Part shown: positions 11,539 to 21,465 of the stretch, piece after piece | How positions within the stretch are numbered: position 1 is the stretch's first letter | Layout: each line of letters starts with the position of its first letter | NCBI GenBank assembly: GCA_963210315.1 | Contig: OY723245.1 | Span: forward strand, 558,001 to 622,000 | DNA length: 64,000 nt | Direction: 5' to 3' | Origin: Rhynchopus euleeides | Taxonomy: Eukaryota; Euglenozoa; Diplonemea; Diplonemida; Diplonemidae | Translations under genes and position numbers: made by a program | Notes under the pieces: generated by a model | The model's database searches: none | Told to the model about the DNA's origin: nothing | What the model saw: only the letters and a program-made list of their open reading frames with translations

Positions 11539-12930
11539 TCAGCTCTCGCATTCGCCCATCTCGAGCGGGGGCCTGTGTGGTTTGGGGTGGGGGGGTGGGA
11601 ACGGCAGCGCGGAAGCAGCACAGGACAGACGGCCCCTCTTGGGACCCCACACCAAACCAGAGAAGGGCATACCTTGCACCTACACCCTCCACTGTGAAGG
11701 CATCGGAGCTGGAATCAGCATTCACCTGTTGTTGGTGTGGGGGTGGTGGGAGGGGTGGCAGTCAGGTGCCTAATATGCACTCCAGCTAAAGGCAAGGCGC
11801 TGTTTTTGTGTGCACCCAACAAAACCCGCCCCCAACTTTTCATTTTTTTCGGTTATTTTTCTGAAAAAATCCTAGCAACTGCACCAGGAATGGTAACCAG
11901 CATAACGCACTTGACCCAACTGGAAGGGGGACAGGGCTCTCGAGCTGCCTCAAGCATACCCCAGAGCGGTGGGAGTCTGGGCCCCACATGGCATCGGTGA
12001 GCAGGAACAGGGGTTCTGCGAAGGGGCGCTGCTGCAGGTACTGCCGGCTGGTGGAGGTCAGGTCCTCCGGGTCGAAGCGGTGGAGGCCCTGGCCCCGCTT
12101 CTTCGACTGCAGGAAGCTGTCCTGCACCCACAGCTGCAGGGCGCAGAGGAGGAAGGGAACCAGCATCATGACGATGACCAGCTCCAGCGTGTGCCCGTGA
12201 TGTTTGGTGTGCTGCTCCAGAGGGCGGAGCATGAAGCTGCCCCACCGCGAGAGCGGCCCTTTGAACATCCAGACGAGCACACCCTTCAGCACCACAGTGG
12301 TCAGCACGATGCCTATCCAGAGGATCAGCTGGAAGAACCAGCGCTTCATGGATGTGCAGGTCAGCACGTAGAGGTCACCGTAACTGTGGCGGTGTGGGTG
12401 TTGGTGTGCGGCATTGTGGTGGTGGTGAGTGGATCATGAAGTGCCCCAAATGCACCCGGGGCGGGGGGAGGGGTGGATGCATACTCGCCGAAGTCGAGGA
12501 TCCCCTTAGGGTCAAGATGCCAGGATGCGATGACCCACTGCACCAGCTGGAGCATGCAGTAGGCAAAGAAGACGCGCACCGTGGTGTCGAATACGATATT
12601 CACAAAATACCAGACACAGGGCGACACGTCGTTTGCTGCCAGCAGGGAGGAAACCACCATGTTCCCGACGTGCGCGATGAAAAACCCACCGCTCTGCTTT
12701 GTCGTGTCGAGCACAAACACCCGCATTGGCCGGCGTGCAGCTTTGTTAGACCCCTTTGCTTCGAGACGCCACTTCGCAATGAGTGTGCTGAAAGCCAACA
12801 GCCCGAGTATCGCCTGCACGATGTAGTCCCCCGTGCTCTCCATGATAGAGCACTCATGCTCATCGCTTACGGCGGCGACTATGATCTGCTCGTAGCCCAT
12901 GGACCCGTTCTGGGGGAGGGGGGCCGCCAT
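11539..12930 (-). CDS. STIMATE: STIMATE/TMEM110-like ER membrane protein
   Basis: Four exons: 12930-12485, 12383-11960, 11725-11673 and 11572-11539; introns of 101, 234 and 100 nt all start GTATGC and all joins keep frame. The predicted protein is about 319 residues. It matches the vertebrate store-operated-calcium-entry regulator STIMATE in motif order: GLLAFSTL in TM1, RPMRVFVLDTTKQ, a long pair of TMs containing NIVFDTTVRVF, then DFG(D/E)YGD, TM4 (LILWIGIVLTTVVLKGVLV), and ELVIVMMLVPFLLCALQLWV. The first intron cuts exactly through the FGDYGD motif, which confirms the join. In animals this multi-pass ER protein promotes STIM activation at ER-plasma-membrane contacts; the role here is inferred from family. 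The tail is short and acidic. Confidence 0.85.
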
Positions 12931-13495
12931 GATCGGCCCTCACAGCAGGGGTGGACACAGCGCCTCTTCCGTCAGTGCGGCTTTGTGGGTGTGCTGTCAA
13001 AACCGCACGAGAAATTGTGACGCCCACATGCGCTCTGCACACCCCCTAAGCGAGGCTGGCAGTGGGAACGCACTGTGTATTGCCTGGGATGGGATGGGAG
13101 TGGTGGAGGGCCTGCAGAAGCAAAATCAGAACCTGCCACACAAATTTGGGCGAGCAGCCGGCAGGTCCCAACCAGGGCATCGGAACACGAGCCCAGGAAA
13201 GGTGGGGCGGGGTGGGGGTGGGGACCACCGCACAGCCTGATGGGTTACACATTTTTTTCTGCAGTTTCTTTGTATATTCTCTGCTGGCGCCTTGAGCACT
13301 GGCACAGTACCGTGAACCGCAAAGGAATACAGATGCCGAACATTTCGACGGCGGGCCCCGAATGGTCGATGGACAGAAAACGAGACAGACAAGATACTCA
13401 TGCTCGGTGAGCAGCACTGATGACAGGGCAAACATCCCGGAAGACAGAGCAGAACTTTTATACCCCACACACCCCCCACACCCCGCCACGCCTTC
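12931..13495. other. Intergenic spacer
   Basis: 565 bp between co-oriented genes with no supported coding frame; a GGTGGGGCGGGGTGGGGGTG tract lies at about 13201-13220. Confidence 0.5.
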
Positions 13496-14269
13496 TCATG
13501 TGCCTGTTGCGTCTCGCATACACTGAACGCGATCAACGTGCGAGGCGTGTGGGTCTGGCCCCACCCCGTCAAGCTCGATATGCGTATGGGACACCTCGTG
13601 CGTCGCAGCCCGTGCCCGGTCTTTGGCGAGCAGTGTTGCCGCTTCGAAGGAGGGCTTCGAATAGAAGAAGGTAGCCATCGAAGCAAGGAAAGCGGCAACA
13701 CCACACCCGAGGACAATGGCACCCACCTGGATGAGGTACCCCGCGTCGGCACGGCTGTTATGGGGGCGCCCCAAGGGGAAGGCGCTTGGCGGGTTGAAGA
13801 GGCGCCTGCCGTCGTAGCAGTCACGCTGCTGATACCCCGACAGGGCATCGCCCACAATATACTGCGCCGCCGACTCACAGGTGGACACATGGGTGAGGAT
13901 CGGGGCGGGCACACGGTGGGACAGCATCACTGTGGGGCAGTCTGTATTGGAGGACGACATGTTGTACGTCGCCTGCACGCCTTGGCACCCTGTGGTGCAG
14001 CTGCGCGTGCTGAAGCACGAAGTGAGAGAGGATCCGCTGGTGCACGCCCGGCTGCACTTACACTCATATGTGCAGGCGGTGGTGCTGAGGCCGGTGACAT
14101 TTGCCTCCGCTCTATCCCACTCCATCTCCCCGTCCCTCACGGCGCCGATCACAAGCATAGCCAGGCCCGCGATGGTGACTGCAACCCCCACGCAGCCGAA
14201 CACCGAAGCAACTCCCGCATGCTGCTTCTTCATCGTCTTCTGTGGAATGGAAGCCATCTTCGCATCCAC
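13496..14269 (-). CDS. Two-TM protein with Cys-rich extracytoplasmic loop
   Basis: An intact frame of 257 residues (ATG at 14269; an alternative Met five codons in, MASIPQK). TM1 lies near residues 20-42 (VFGCVGVAVTIAGLAMLVIGAV) and TM2 near 180-205 (IQVGAIVLGCGVAAFLASMATFFY). Between them is a loop of about 135 residues with a cluster of Cys (CTYECKCSRACTSG..CFSTRSCTTGC), a probable N-glycosylation site NMS, and further single Cys, fitting a disulfide-bonded lumenal or extracellular domain. The C-terminal tail is cytosolic and charged. The family is not recognised. The topology resembles many kinetoplastid/diplonemid surface proteins and tetraspan halves, but this is weak. Confidence 0.65.
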   Translation of the reverse strand: MDAKMASIPQKTMKKQHAGVASVFGCVGVAVTIAGLAMLVIGAVRDGEMEWDRAEANVTGLSTTACTYECKCSRACTSGSSLTSCFSTRSCTTGCQGVQATYNMSSSNTDCPTVMLSHRVPAPILTHVSTCESAAQYIVGDALSGYQQRDCYDGRRLFNPPSAFPLGRPHNSRADAGYLIQVGAIVLGCGVAAFLASMATFFYSKPSFEAATLLAKDRARAATHEVSHTHIELDGVGPDPHASHVDRVQCMRDATGT

Positions 14270-15156
14270 AGAGCCCAGTCCCGGAGAGAGAGATACGAGA
14301 GCCGCCGCGCCCTGCCTCCCTGCTGGGACAGCGGCACCTGGGATGGTGGTGATGTGGGTGTGCTGACCACTGTTTGAATGGATAGAGAGAGAGAGAGAGA
14401 ACTTGTTTTGTAATGTGTTTGTTGCGTGAGGTCAATACAGATGATGCTTGGGTGGGAAGCTAGGGCGGGGCCGTCTCCGCATGTAGCTCCCCGGCACCTC
14501 CTGCATACGCAGTGTGTGATATATGTGACGCACAAAACAAGTTCTCTTCGCAACGCTACGCTATTGCGTCCAAGAGAGAGAGAGAGAGAGATGAGAATGG
14601 GGGAGAATGGGGTGAGGGAGGGAGGGGACATGGCTGCGCAACGGTTCCATCTTTCCGGCCTTCTTGCCTGCTTTGGTTGCCCCAGCGCCCTCCAAAAAAA
14701 ACCCCCCCACCCCACCCCACACCACCCCCATACCCCCCCAGTTGGAAATGCGGTCATCTCGACGGCTCCGACGCCATAGCCAGTGCACGAAACAGACCCG
14801 AAATCGGACAACTTGATTGTGAGGTGTGGGGGATGGGTGATGGAAGGAGGGGGGGGTGGTATGCGAACCCGCAAAACCAACTCTGTTTTGCCGGAGCTGA
14901 GCTCGCCTTGTTTCTGGAGGGAGAGGGGGGAAACCGCCCAACGAAGGGCCCGTGTCTTTATTACGCATTTTTTTGGAGACTTTCCCCCCTCCCCAGTCGA
15001 GTTGGGGGGTTGGGTGGGGAGCCACGCTCGCACCAGCCCCACCCCTCTATCCCAGCAGGCAGAGGCAGGGGCCAGCCCACGGGTGGGTTTTGGGTGAGCG
15101 CCTGGCTCAACCAACGCCCGGGGTGGCGCAGTGCCTCAGCTCAGAGGGTTCGTGGC
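14270..15156. other. Intergenic spacer with GA microsatellites
   Basis: No supported gene. (GA)n tracts occur at about 14385-14400 and 14574-14592; C-rich blocks at 14697-14740. Confidence 0.5.
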
Positions 15157-16063
15157 TCAGCATGTCGTTTTGAAGTCAGCAAACCACTGCTCCAGGGCCT
15201 TGTGAACCTCGGCGAACAAGCCCTTCCCGCTGTTCACCTGTCATGTTGGGTGTTGTGCAGAAACAGATAGTAGTAGTGTTCAAGAAAATGAATGAAACGC
15301 CCGAAAAACGCTGGCATGGTGTTTTTTGGTATCGACGACCACACCCGGCGCGTGAGAGCGACCGGAAGGTGGTGTTCTTTTTTTTGGTGGGAGGAGAGGG
15401 CTGTCCTCAGGGCACCCCTCCGTTGCTGTGTTGTGTTTGAAACACCGCCAGGGGGGGTAGGGTATATACCTGAGAAGAAGACGCGCCGACCGCCTGCTTC
15501 CCTTCGGGCTTCCGCTGCTCGTCGTCACCCTTCCAGGAGAAATCCATGTCGAAGGGGGGGCTCTCGTCACAGGCGAAGTCGGGGATCACCACCTCACACT
15601 TCATCGAGTCGGGGCCAGATATTTTGAACTGTGGGGTGGTATGCCGTGTGGTAGTGTGCGTGTTGCCGCACGTTCTGCCTTCAGGATCTACCATGGCAGC
15701 CTGAGGATTTCGTGGTGGCGGGCTTCATACCTCGAGCTTGAAGTCATACGGCCACTTCTTCTTACCCCGTGTAAACGTGATGGAAGCGTCACCGGTGACC
15801 TCGAGTTCAGTCACTTTCACCTCGCCGTAGCCGTCGTGCTGGTAGGAGAGGCCCACAAGCAGCTTCTTCAGGTGTTCTGTTGCCCATGCCTTCTGGCCCC
15901 TTTCCTCCCAGGTGCCTGCAGCGTTCCAGGCGGACTCCCCAGTGGGGCTTGCTGTGGTCGGGGCGGGGGCATCCATCACCTTCACCGGCACCGGTGCCGG
16001 AGCTGCATCCGTACCCGGCTTCCACTCGCGGTGCTTGTAGAATTTCAGGTCGTCACCCGGCAT
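15157..16063 (-). CDS. Aha1/Hch1-type activator of Hsp90 ATPase (N-domain only)
   Basis: Three exons: 16063-15731, 15628-15470 and 15237-15157, total 190 residues; introns of 102 nt (GTATGA) and 232 nt (GTATAT), both phase 0. After a Pro/Ala linker the Aha1 N-domain begins (SAWNAAGTWEERGQKAWATE), followed by the curved sheet strands (VKVTELEVTGDASITFTRGKKKWPYDFKLE, continued by FKISGPDSMKCEVVIPDF in exon 2) and a final amphipathic helix (GLFAEVHKALEQWFADF) in exon 3. Full-length Aha1 has a second C-terminal domain and is about 340 residues; that part is absent, so this looks like the short Hch1 type. The expected role is stimulation of Hsp90 ATP hydrolysis in the cytosol. Confidence 0.85.
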
Positions 16064-16362
16064 GGTCGCGGCTGTGTGTGACACACGCCTGAGAGGTGGT
16101 GGCTGGTGGGGGAGAAGAGATGCGAGGGCCGGCCTGAAGATGTAAGAAAAACAGAATCGGACAATGCAAATATACTTTCCGGGTCGAACCACCCTCACCT
16201 CTCTCACCTATTGCCTTGAGAAAACATCACACCCCTCCGTCCAGGCTGACAGACAGACAGACAGGCTAGAGTACGGAACCCGCACACGATAACTCTGAAA
16301 AGTGACAGCGCCACTCCCTTGGTCGGCAGACCACACACGCCCCCACCCCCACCCCCTGGGTA

Positions 16363-17565
16363 TCAGCTGAGCCAGTCATGCGGAATCTCGATATCGGGCA
16401 CAGGCGAGGGTGCAGAGGGCGTCGCACTGCTGCGCGGGTCTCGCTGACCCTCACAGCCAGCCGACACCGCGGGGCTGGGCGCCGGGGTGCAGTAGGCATC
16501 ACGCAGGCAGCTCGAGGTAATCATGAAGGACAGGACCTTCTTCAAACGGTCCCGGCTGCCGGGGTCTGACCGGCAGGAGCTGTGGATGTTGAGCAATGCC
16601 GCCACCGCCGCCACCTGCACCCCGATGTCATCCTCGAGAAGCAGGGCGGAGAGCGGGGCTGTCGCATCGCAATCCTTCATCACGGCAAGGCAGGCGGCAT
16701 CCCTGCTGAGGGCCTGCAGGCACCCTGCAGCACACCGCTTCACCTCTGCGTTGGGATGCGCCAGCAGACGCACCATCTGCGCCACCCCGCCAAACTGGCG
16801 GAAGTGCTCCGCAGCCATGATGTGCGTGCTCAGGTTGTGCAGCGCACCCGCCGCCGGCACCACCACCTCCTCGTTGACATCCGACAGCATGGCGAGCAGC
16901 ACGGGCACCGCATCGCTCTCTATAAAGGCCCGCTTCCCTTCCAGCGTCATCCCGACAGCCTGCACGCAGTGCGCCGCGGCAGAGACAAGCTCGAGATGGG
17001 AGGCGGACAGCACCAGACACCTCACTACTGTCCCGGCACCCCGCCCGACAACAGGCGAGATGTCGCGGTTGGAGCTGAGGTTGGCGAGGGCGCCGCAGAT
17101 GTCGGCACAGATTGCAAGATCCTCGTCTGCCTCTGCCTGCTTCAGCGCCGCAAGGAGGGCGTTGACATCCGAGACTGAGGCATACTTCTGGTTGATCCCG
17201 CGCCGCGACACGATCCGGATGGTTCGGAACAGCACGGCACGGAGGTCCCTCTGGAGGTCGCCCTCCAGGCGCTTCGCACTCAGCCCGGATAGTGTGGTGG
17301 TGATGTCGTCAACCCCACCCAGGGCAACTGCATCCGTCGCCGTGCCCGGGTCGGGGTCCGGCTCAGCCCCCCCGCTCTGTGCGACGAAAACCATCGCGAG
17401 CTGTTCGACCCGCATCCGCCCCGCCTCGTCCTGCAGGCCCCCCTGCTTCATCGCCTGCACGATGCTCGAATAGGCCACAGTCCCCTGCTGGTGTGCGACA
17501 CCGGCAGACAGCACAACCCGCCCATCCCCTCTCCCCCTAGAAGACGGCGCAGGGAGGGCAAGCAT
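16363..17565 (-). CDS. Armadillo-repeat protein
   Basis: A frame of 400 residues with ATG at 17565 (upstream codons in frame lack an ATG; a CTGCAG acceptor-like site lies just upstream). From about residue 95 on, tandem three-helix armadillo repeats are visible: (ICGALANLSSNRDISP), (AAHCVQAVGMTLEGKRAFIES), (AAGALHNLSTHIMAAEHF), (AAGCLQALSRDAACLAVMKD), (AAVAALLNIHSSC), each with the typical Gly/Ala-Leu-x-Asn-Leu turn. The C-terminal about 40 residues are Pro/Ser-rich. Armadillo solenoids bind partner proteins; no partner can be named. In flagellates many are axonemal, but nothing in the sequence proves this. Confidence 0.8.
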   Translation of the reverse strand: MLALPAPSSRGRGDGRVVLSAGVAHQQGTVAYSSIVQAMKQGGLQDEAGRMRVEQLAMVFVAQSGGAEPDPDPGTATDAVALGGVDDITTTLSGLSAKRLEGDLQRDLRAVLFRTIRIVSRRGINQKYASVSDVNALLAALKQAEADEDLAICADICGALANLSSNRDISPVVGRGAGTVVRCLVLSASHLELVSAAAHCVQAVGMTLEGKRAFIESDAVPVLLAMLSDVNEEVVVPAAGALHNLSTHIMAAEHFRQFGGVAQMVRLLAHPNAEVKRCAAGCLQALSRDAACLAVMKDCDATAPLSALLLEDDIGVQVAAVAALLNIHSSCRSDPGSRDRLKKVLSFMITSSCLRDAYCTPAPSPAVSAGCEGQRDPRSSATPSAPSPVPDIEIPHDWLS

Positions 17566-18184
17566 GGCACTAGACCCACCCACCGGAGGGCAGCTGCAGG
17601 CTGCAGGCTGCAAGGCTTTACGGCTTTATTGTTTGAGGGGGGGCGGTGGTGACAGGCAGGGCGAAAAGGGAAAGGGGGCGAAGAGGAGCGTGTGTGTCGA
17701 TATTTAGGGGGAAAAAAACGGCAGTGGGTAGAGATATAGAGAGAGAGAGAGAGAGAGAGGACGAGTGTTTATGTGTGGGAAGGGTGGAGAGAAACAGAGG
17801 GGAGGCAGCCCTACAGCCCTTCTGTGTGTAAATGGTAGGGGCTCCACCCCTCTCCCTCTGGATGGGGTGGTGGTGGTGGTGGTGGTGGGGTGTGTCCTTG
17901 CAATCGCGGGCTGAGGGGAGCGGGGTTCAGCGACATGTCATCAGAAGGTAGCAGTTTGCCACTTCGAAGAGGTCCCCCGCCAAACCAAAACTGATGCAAC
18001 CTGGGGGAGGGGTAGATAAATCAAGAGAGTGCTGCTGGGGGGAGGGTGGGGGGGTGGGCAGGGGCAGGGGGGGAGGGGGCATCCTTGCATGCACTTTCTG
18101 CCTATCACAGGGTCATGCGCCCATTCCAACCGAGGCCCTCATGCTGACTGCATGGGGTGCCTGTGTGCGGCTGAGTTGGTAGTC
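17566..18184. other. Intergenic spacer with GA and GGT repeats
   Basis: 620 bp without a supported gene. A GA microsatellite lies at about 17739-17758, a GGT repeat at 17868-17887, and G-rich tracts at 18040-18080. Confidence 0.5.
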
Positions 18185-18364
18185 TTAGTTCTTCGCCTCA
18201 GTGCGCGCCTTGATCGACCCCTTCAGCGAGAAGCGCTGGTTCTTCTTCAGCTTCGGCTCCTGGCCCTTCTTCGAGATGTAACGCTCCTGCTTCGGCTTCT
18301 TGATCCCGTTACGGTGCGCCTTGTAGTTCTGGTTGTGGTTCGTGTGGTTCTTGGACTTGGCCAT
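18185..18364 (-). CDS. RPL29: 60S ribosomal protein L29 (eL29)
   Basis: A 59-residue frame from ATG 18364 to TAA 18185. It begins [20 protein letters not shown] and continues [14 protein letters not shown], the highly conserved eL29 signature, and is very basic throughout. Length is close to the yeast and protist proteins (about 59-65). A pyrimidine-rich stretch ending CTGCAG lies about 30 nt upstream of the ATG, a good candidate spliced-leader acceptor. Intronless. The protein sits on the 60S subunit near the intersubunit face. Confidence 0.97.
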   Translation of the reverse strand: MAKSKNHTNHNQNYKAHRNGIKKPKQERYISKKGQEPKLKKNQRFSLKGSIKARTEAKN

Positions 18365-18751
18365 TGTGAGGTTTTGTGTTCGTCTATAGAGCCTGCAGAG
18401 GGGATGGGGAGCGTGTTGAGGTGGGGTGTGTGGTGCACAGCAATGCGACATCTCAAGACCCGGCACCAGGACAAGGGGGGGGGGCGAGGGGTGGGGGGGT
18501 GGGGGCAACACTGCCGCACTCCCTGCCACGGCGACATAACCTCCTCCTTTGCTATTCGGAGCAGCCTCGCCATCTCGCCCCTCACCACCCATCACGCGCC
18601 TGCCCTGTTTCCCTCTGGAGGGTACCCACTCCCCCAGGTATGAAGAGATGAAGAGTTGAGAAGACAAAGCACATGTGGCGATGGTGAGGGCAGGGCGTCA
18701 AGACCACACAACCCGACACACAGAAGCCACATCCCTTCTCCCTCCAAGGCG

Positions 18752-19186
18752 TCACGGCGATGACAACACGGGGAGGGACTTGCAGCGGTGCTGGTTGCAG
18801 CTGTGCCGAACCGCTGGGTAGCATTCACCCCCGTCATAGGCAGCTGTGTGCGTTGCGTTCTGCCGGCAGCGGCACACGGGGTGCAGGCATCTGCGCGGGG
18901 TGAACCCAACATACTCCTCGTGCTCCACCACCACACACTCGAACAGGTCGTACGACTGCGGGTACCCCTCTTGGGGTGTGGGGCTGAGCCCGCCTGCCGT
19001 GTCATAGGCAAAGAGGTGCACGCACCTCGTCGCATAGCACACTTCCGAGTGGTTTGTACCCAGCCTGATGCAGGGCTGCCCATGGGGCATGCGCCGCGGG
19101 TGCACCGCACACGCAGGCCACATGAGCAACGCCAGCAGCAGACATAGGGCCCACTGCGCTGCCGCAGTCACGCCTGCCTGCAGCAT
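18752..19186 (-). CDS. Small secreted Cys-rich protein
   Basis: 144 residues from ATG 19186 (an open extension upstream has no better Met). The N-terminus has a clear signal peptide (AAAQWALCLLLALLMWPACA). The mature part is compact with about 11 Cys, several in close pairs (CRCR, CNQHRC), two N-glycosylation sequons (NHS, NAT) and no second hydrophobic segment or GPI-like tail. The family is not recognised. It is probably secreted or lumenal. A downstream intron cannot be excluded because the last few residues (LPVLSSP) look less constrained. Confidence 0.6.
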   Translation of the reverse strand: MLQAGVTAAAQWALCLLLALLMWPACAVHPRRMPHGQPCIRLGTNHSEVCYATRCVHLFAYDTAGGLSPTPQEGYPQSYDLFECVVVEHEEYVGFTPRRCLHPVCRCRQNATHTAAYDGGECYPAVRHSCNQHRCKSLPVLSSP

Positions 19187-19779
19187 CACATCACCGACAG
19201 GCAAGCGGGTTGGCGGGTTAGTTGAGAACGGGGGTTGAGCGGGTGAGGGGGTGAAGTGGGTGAGGGGGGTTTTTCAAGCCCGTTGTGTAAATGGCCTGGC
19301 AGTGCGGTGGGTGGGGTGGGAGAGGGGGTTATTTTTTTCTCCCTTGTTCCTCTATAATCACCCTGGCCAATGTTTTTGGCGTTGGCCAAAACTCGCCTGG
19401 TCACGCCGCTGGCTGATAGGCACCGTGGAACCTGCTGAAACAGTGGGTTTTTGCGGGGTTGGCGAGGGGGTGAGGCCGTGCCCCGACCTGCCTGCCTGCC
19501 TGCCTCAGGACACCACCACCACCACCACCACCACCGTGACGACGCAGCCAAAGTCGCCCCATCAACACACACCCACCCTCGTCTCCCCCTCCCCCGGGAC
19601 GTTGCCTGGGCACCACAAAGCAGCCGTCCTGCTGTGCAGACATATTTTTGGCACTCCTGTAAGGTTAGGCGTTATCACCAATACCGCTCCACCCCCCCCC
19701 CCCTCCCCCACACCACTGCTCGAGCCGCTGGGTTAGAAGAAAGCATGCCAAATGTGCTGCGATGCTGTTTTTTTTTGGG
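19187..19779. other. Intergenic spacer
   Basis: About 590 bp. A CAC/ACC repeat lies at 19511-19534 and a C run at 19690-19705. No supported gene. Confidence 0.5.
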
Positions 19780-19787
19780 GGGCTCGC

Positions 19788-20415
19788 CAGTGTTCTCGCG
19801 ACTTTTGGGATTTTCAGAAAGTGCGGAGGAGTTTTTCTTTGCGTTTTTTTGGACCTGGAAAATTTTTTTCCACCCTGAAAATTTTTCTCGCGCGCCTTCG
19901 GCGCGCGAGACCACGATCCTGAGCGGCCGGGTGCGAACGACAGTCACACACATGCGACGCGACACGCATGCAATGCGACGCAACAGCTTCCGTCTGAGTT
20001 GGCCAGAAGGAGGATGCCGAAGCGTTCCGTTCCTAGATGACACCTCTTTCCCGAGGTGTCATGATCGCATACAAGGACTTGGCTATGGGATGCATGTCAC
20101 AGGGGGGTCCGGGGGGCAGAGCCCCCCAGCCGCCGGAGGCCACGGTAGTGAACATGTGTTAGCCTGGTCCCCGAGTACGCTCCACAGTCGAAGCAAAGTG
20201 GAGAGTCACATGCGGTTGGTGTTGCTCTTTCGTCATGAGAGCAATATACGGTGCGGTAAACGGTTTCATGACTGCTGTAAAGGGCTCCTCCGCAGCCAGG
20301 TCCCAAATATTTTTTTTCCCGGAGGAGCTCCTCCACTCCTCCACTCCTCCGGCGTCAGATTTTTTTTATTTTTTTTTGAGGAACTCCTCCGACTCCTCCG
20401 GTCGCGAGAACACTG
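19788..20415. mobile_element. hAT-like non-autonomous element with 8-bp TSD
   Basis: The ends are inverted repeats: CAGTGTTCTCGCGAC at 19788 and its complement ending at 20415. They are flanked by perfect 8-bp direct repeats GGGCTCGC (19780-19787 and 20416-20423). CAGTG ends with 8-bp duplication are the hallmark of hAT elements. The 628-bp interior has no transposase frame. It has GAG-GAG rich arms at the right side (20325-20400) and a minus-strand copy of the dispersed GC-hairpin unit at 20102-20157. Confidence 0.85.
20102..20157 (-). repeat. Dispersed GC-hairpin unit, copy 1
   Basis: Read on the minus strand: TTCACTACCGTGG, CCTCCGGCGGCT, then GGGGGGCTCTGCCCCCC, a near-perfect 9-bp hairpin with a 3-nt loop. 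Four further copies occur at 44451, 44611, 46638 and 46798. Confidence 0.85.
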
Positions 20416-20423
20416 GGGCTCGC

Positions 20424-20818
20424 GCAAAAAAAATCAGGCAACGAGAAGAAAAAAAAACCCCCCCCCGCGAGTGACTCAGAGGAGGGCGGGCTGTGGATAG
20501 CACCGTGCCATCTCAGACGCACACCAAACGGGCCCACCCCACCCCCCCGCCCCTCCCGGGGAGCGTCGCAGATGTTCGTTTAGCACATTGGAAAGCGAGA
20601 GGGCACGTTGCCCTGTGAGACAGGGTGATGCAGGGGGGGGGCCAGGGGCTGGGGTGAGGGTATAGTGGACAAGACAGGGGAGCGACACACCCATCCTATC
20701 TCATCCCATCCCTCCCTCGAAGAGGGGGGTTGGGTGTGGGGCTGGGTTCGGCACGAGTGGGTGGGGCGATGTTTCAAGCGTTGTTCTCACCCAAACGCAG
20801 TTCAAAGGAGCCGTTTGC
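20424..20818. other. Intergenic spacer
   Basis: 395 bp with A and C runs near 20450-20466. No supported gene. Confidence 0.5.
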
Positions 20819-21465
20819 TTATTTCGAGACAGGCGTCAGGCATGCGATGGGGAAGGTGATCCTGCTGGAGGTCACCGTGTCGATGGGCTCCTCGTTTTCA
20901 AAGGCGACGTACGCATTCCGCTCGTTCAGTATCCGGACAACGCAGCCTTTCCGGGAGCAGTAATGCCGCATCTCTGAGAACCAGTGAAGCCCAAGGGCAC
21001 CCTTCACGGTCTCCGCATCCGCAACTGCCACAGTGCCTGTGAGAGGTGGCGGGGGTTGGGAAGGAGGAGGAGCGGGGGACGGGTAGTAGAAGTAAAAGTT
21101 TCGAAGGAACAAAAGGGGAAAAGGGGGGAAGGGGGCCCCGACATTCCACCTCCCCCACAAATGTTGCGTGTCACATACTGTTGGGGGTCACCGCCTGCAG
21201 CTGGTCGGGGTGGGGCTGGGGAGACATGTAACCCTTGTGGATGAGGTTTTCAACCTGGAGCTCCGCGACAACCTTGTCCGATGCTTCAACCTGCGGGGGT
21301 GGTGTAGCCGGTTTGTGTGGTTGTATGGCGTACCTCATGCTCGTCATAGTCATCCACACCGGCAGGTGGACAGGACCCAGCGTCGCCGGGTGGCCGCTGT
21401 GGGCACGACTTCGAGAGATGGTCCCCTTCCTTCCCACAGTGCTTGCATGTAATCACACCAACCAT
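20819..21465 (-). CDS. Small CCHC zinc-knuckle / MIB-like domain protein
   Basis: Three exons: 21465-21334, 21290-21179 and 21036-20819, total 153 residues; introns of 43 nt (GTACGC) and 142 nt (GTATGT), both joins in frame (DDYDEHE-VEASDK and VTPN-STVAVA). The start MVGVIT leads directly into a CCHC knuckle, CKHCGKEGDHLSKSC (C-x2-C-x6-H-x4-C, with one extra spacing compared with the classical x4). The C-terminal 90 residues resemble the small SH3-like MIB/HERC2 repeat: strands with a conserved WFSEM and KGCVVRILNERNAYVAFEN. Zinc knuckles of this type bind single-stranded RNA or protein. The combination is not one I recognise. The splice model is firm, the function unknown. Confidence 0.65.

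Noticed and set aside
14385-17758. GA microsatellites as regulatory sites
   Set aside because: Simple repeats are common here and nothing ties them to a function.
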